Notes under the pieces: generated by a model
Database searches by the model: none
Told to the model about the DNA's origin: nothing
Seen by the model: the letters and a program-made list of their open reading frames with translations, nothing else
Virus record (IMG/VR): IMGVR_UViG_3300008459_000338
Location: 1 to 25,731 of that record
Strand: one strand, 5' to 3'
DNA length: 25,731 nucleotides
Origin: a virus
Shown: positions 25,401 to 25,731 of the stretch, piece after piece
Layout: the number at the start of each line of letters is the position of its first letter
Position numbering within the stretch: position 1 is the stretch's first letter
Made by a program: the position numbers and the translations under genes

Positions 25401-25731
25401 AATGAGTTTTCTTCCCATTTAGCGGAGTTTTGTTCACTTACCTTTAAATCGTAAGGTGGAAACCACATAACTCTACCTCCGTTTGGACCTTTCTCACATG
25501 CAGGTAAATCAGAAACTCTAAACCCATCTCTATTTGATGTTTTCCATGCTAAATTTTCAATAGAAAACATATATTTTTTTGCATAAAATCCGCCGCCATA
25601 TGGGTAACCATTAACAATATTACTTGAATCTTGAAATGATTTTTTTCCGTTTGACATCGGCGCTATATTTGGATTCCAAGCTCTTCCTTTACCTCCAATA
25701 ACACTACCATCGTATTTCCTAATAATGGCGG
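22457..25731 (-). CDS. Large baseplate/tube-initiator-like protein, N-terminus beyond right edge
   Basis: At least 1090 codons. The first in-window ATG (25657) is probably not the start: the frame stays open for 24 more codons to the edge, reading AIIRKYDGSVIGGKGRAWNP, which looks like coding sequence, and there is no A/T-rich leader at 25657. After that ATG, residues 65-112 (FPPYDLKVSEQN, then ENSFLGRPEPIYTYQNTSRS) resemble the start of tail tube/baseplate initiator and LysM-type tail proteins. A Lys/Pro linker lies near 480. About 578-640 (FGPPPVCVVRIGDF, then GYQPMVATVQLQVSFIGG) resembles the gp48/gp54 tube-initiator fold. The last 400 residues are helical and unassigned. It precedes the gp53-like and hub-like genes, so a central baseplate role fits. 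It is far larger than T4 gp48 or gp54 (about 320-360 residues). Confidence 0.75.
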   Translation of the reverse strand, partial: AIIRKYDGSVIGGKGRAWNPNIAPMSNGKKSFQDSSNIVNGYPYGGGFYAKKYMFSIENLAWKTSNRDGFRVSDLPACEKGPNGGRVMWFPPYDLKVSEQNSAKWEENSFLGRPEPIYTYQNTSRSGQISFKVVVDHPSILNLLTREFFKDKSDEESDNYINAFFAGCQDLDFYSLIQTYTTLDKNDVGNIKAYLNAGTPKDVIQKYKYTSEDVPGNAPSTSPEKTNQIPELNAKLFFMNDRPRIGSAAGTTAELYSPLETEYYGVKTNFISSLTSDLEKLAIEKTENGKKDRKTIFTTEDVLPPETSGATIQKQVLNITNAFEDLNKNFTEYSNYITTIKTALSGDTVQEINIVLYTSTSEVADDKYNFYLGIRRAYSIVSDIFQGISEGAPPTVKWLDDTKLKEYVGTGIKIKDTLTTYTFDQFGYKGNSGTLTVAFATDGESAILKNGGGQDNLNCKQKIYTSYGLKDHAPVAFFCRQSNLNIKITKKEAQPKKPDPTKSKVPKLKVEKDGTETTFNKKPPIDVMKRIIMKTLSECFYFKQLEANSPIAFTSLKEKLKYFHPGFHSTTPEGLNSRLTFLLQCLRPGDTIPIKGLSESSDLNSRNTSFGPPPVCVVRIGDFYHSKIIIRDVNISYEDGPWDMNPEGIGYQPMVATVQLQVSFIGGQGLEKPVERLQNALSSNFFANTEMYDERSESTATTIGGKKADEFTKEFLEQLSKKPEFELINDLDNPSTKVSQGVTIGKKDGTNLNYTELVNSIYEDINNYVNMFKGAYSDVVSKYGDIIAGLLFSSNYRPKSNLDVYSGATAGNMNLLGLFDDAKDFSYYVIKLKSILDSEIEFRNLNLDIFKIFDSSSEALVGDSENILKPIIKKLVDAKIDDINTLKSIKELDAARDKVITTIDFANYMVKFESDSQISGSTYYENILTGFTGTEFYNQYKNAIEYCNSVYTSLNSKFNTSLDFNAIGGLPIQDSQQVLPYLVKDNLQDIREEYKKNEISDIGMGDGDITLLDKVSIRLQRILPKTGQTVNFADIKPMVGVPNEKVLSYPASEPIEIDVTDPQAKKPIMNKIWVNKKTPPVGNKLNFYKV

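Noticed and set aside
1-25731. Search for tRNA, integrase, toxin-antitoxin, retron, CRISPR or anti-defence genes
   Set aside because: I saw no cloverleaf-like sequences, recombinase motifs, reverse transcriptase motifs or spacer arrays; small genes present do not pair as toxin and antitoxin.

Overview
The window looks like a piece of a large tailed dsDNA phage genome with T4-like (contractile-tail) gene content. Every supportable gene lies on the minus strand, so transcription runs from right to left. The DNA is AT-rich, roughly one third G+C by eye, and genes are packed with overlaps or gaps of a few bases. Almost no start codon has a Shine-Dalgarno sequence; leaders are instead A/T-rich (TTAAATTATG or AAAAATG type). 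With the gene content this suggests a Bacteroidota host, possibly a flavobacterium; that is inference. There are no tRNA, rRNA, integrase, IS or CRISPR signals, and no gene-free stretch longer than about 100 bases.

Right block (25731 to 14875): a structural block. It opens with a very large tube-initiator/baseplate-like protein that runs off the right edge (its true start is outside the window). Next come a small gp53/LysM-like protein and a 1929-residue protein with baseplate-hub signatures. Four small genes follow: a 67-aa protein, an Ala/Pro-rich coiled-coil protein, a 123-aa helical protein with a Dps/ferritin-like metal motif, and a 75-aa protein. The block ends in a clear intrinsic terminator at 14821-14849.

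Middle block (14776 to 6874): DNA metabolism. In transcription order it holds a gp32-like ssDNA-binding protein, a UvsX/RecA recombinase, an RNase H/FEN-type 5' nuclease, a 148-aa unknown with an internal duplication, a gp41/DnaB-like helicase, the class I ribonucleotide reductase small and large subunits (NrdB, NrdA) and a thioredoxin. It closes with a second strong terminator at 6839-6867. The reductase genes supply dNTPs, thioredoxin can plausibly re-reduce NrdA, and the other proteins act at forks and recombination intermediates. Polymerase, clamp and primase genes are not in the window.

Left block (6789 to 1): tail again. It holds gp25-like and gp6-like baseplate wedge proteins, then a 1268-residue unknown with a regulatory-like beta domain and a strongly hydrophobic segment, preceded by an AU-rich hairpin touching its start codon. 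A 5'-complete but truncated structural-looking gene runs off the left edge.

Points most worth a second look are the Dps-like motif in the 123-aa gene, the cysteine-free gp32 with a bacterial-SSB-like tip, the gapless internal duplication in the 148-aa protein, the membrane-like segment of the 1268-aa protein, the giant hub-like protein, and the placement of a replication/dNTP unit between two tail blocks. I found no recognisable dedicated defence or anti-defence system.
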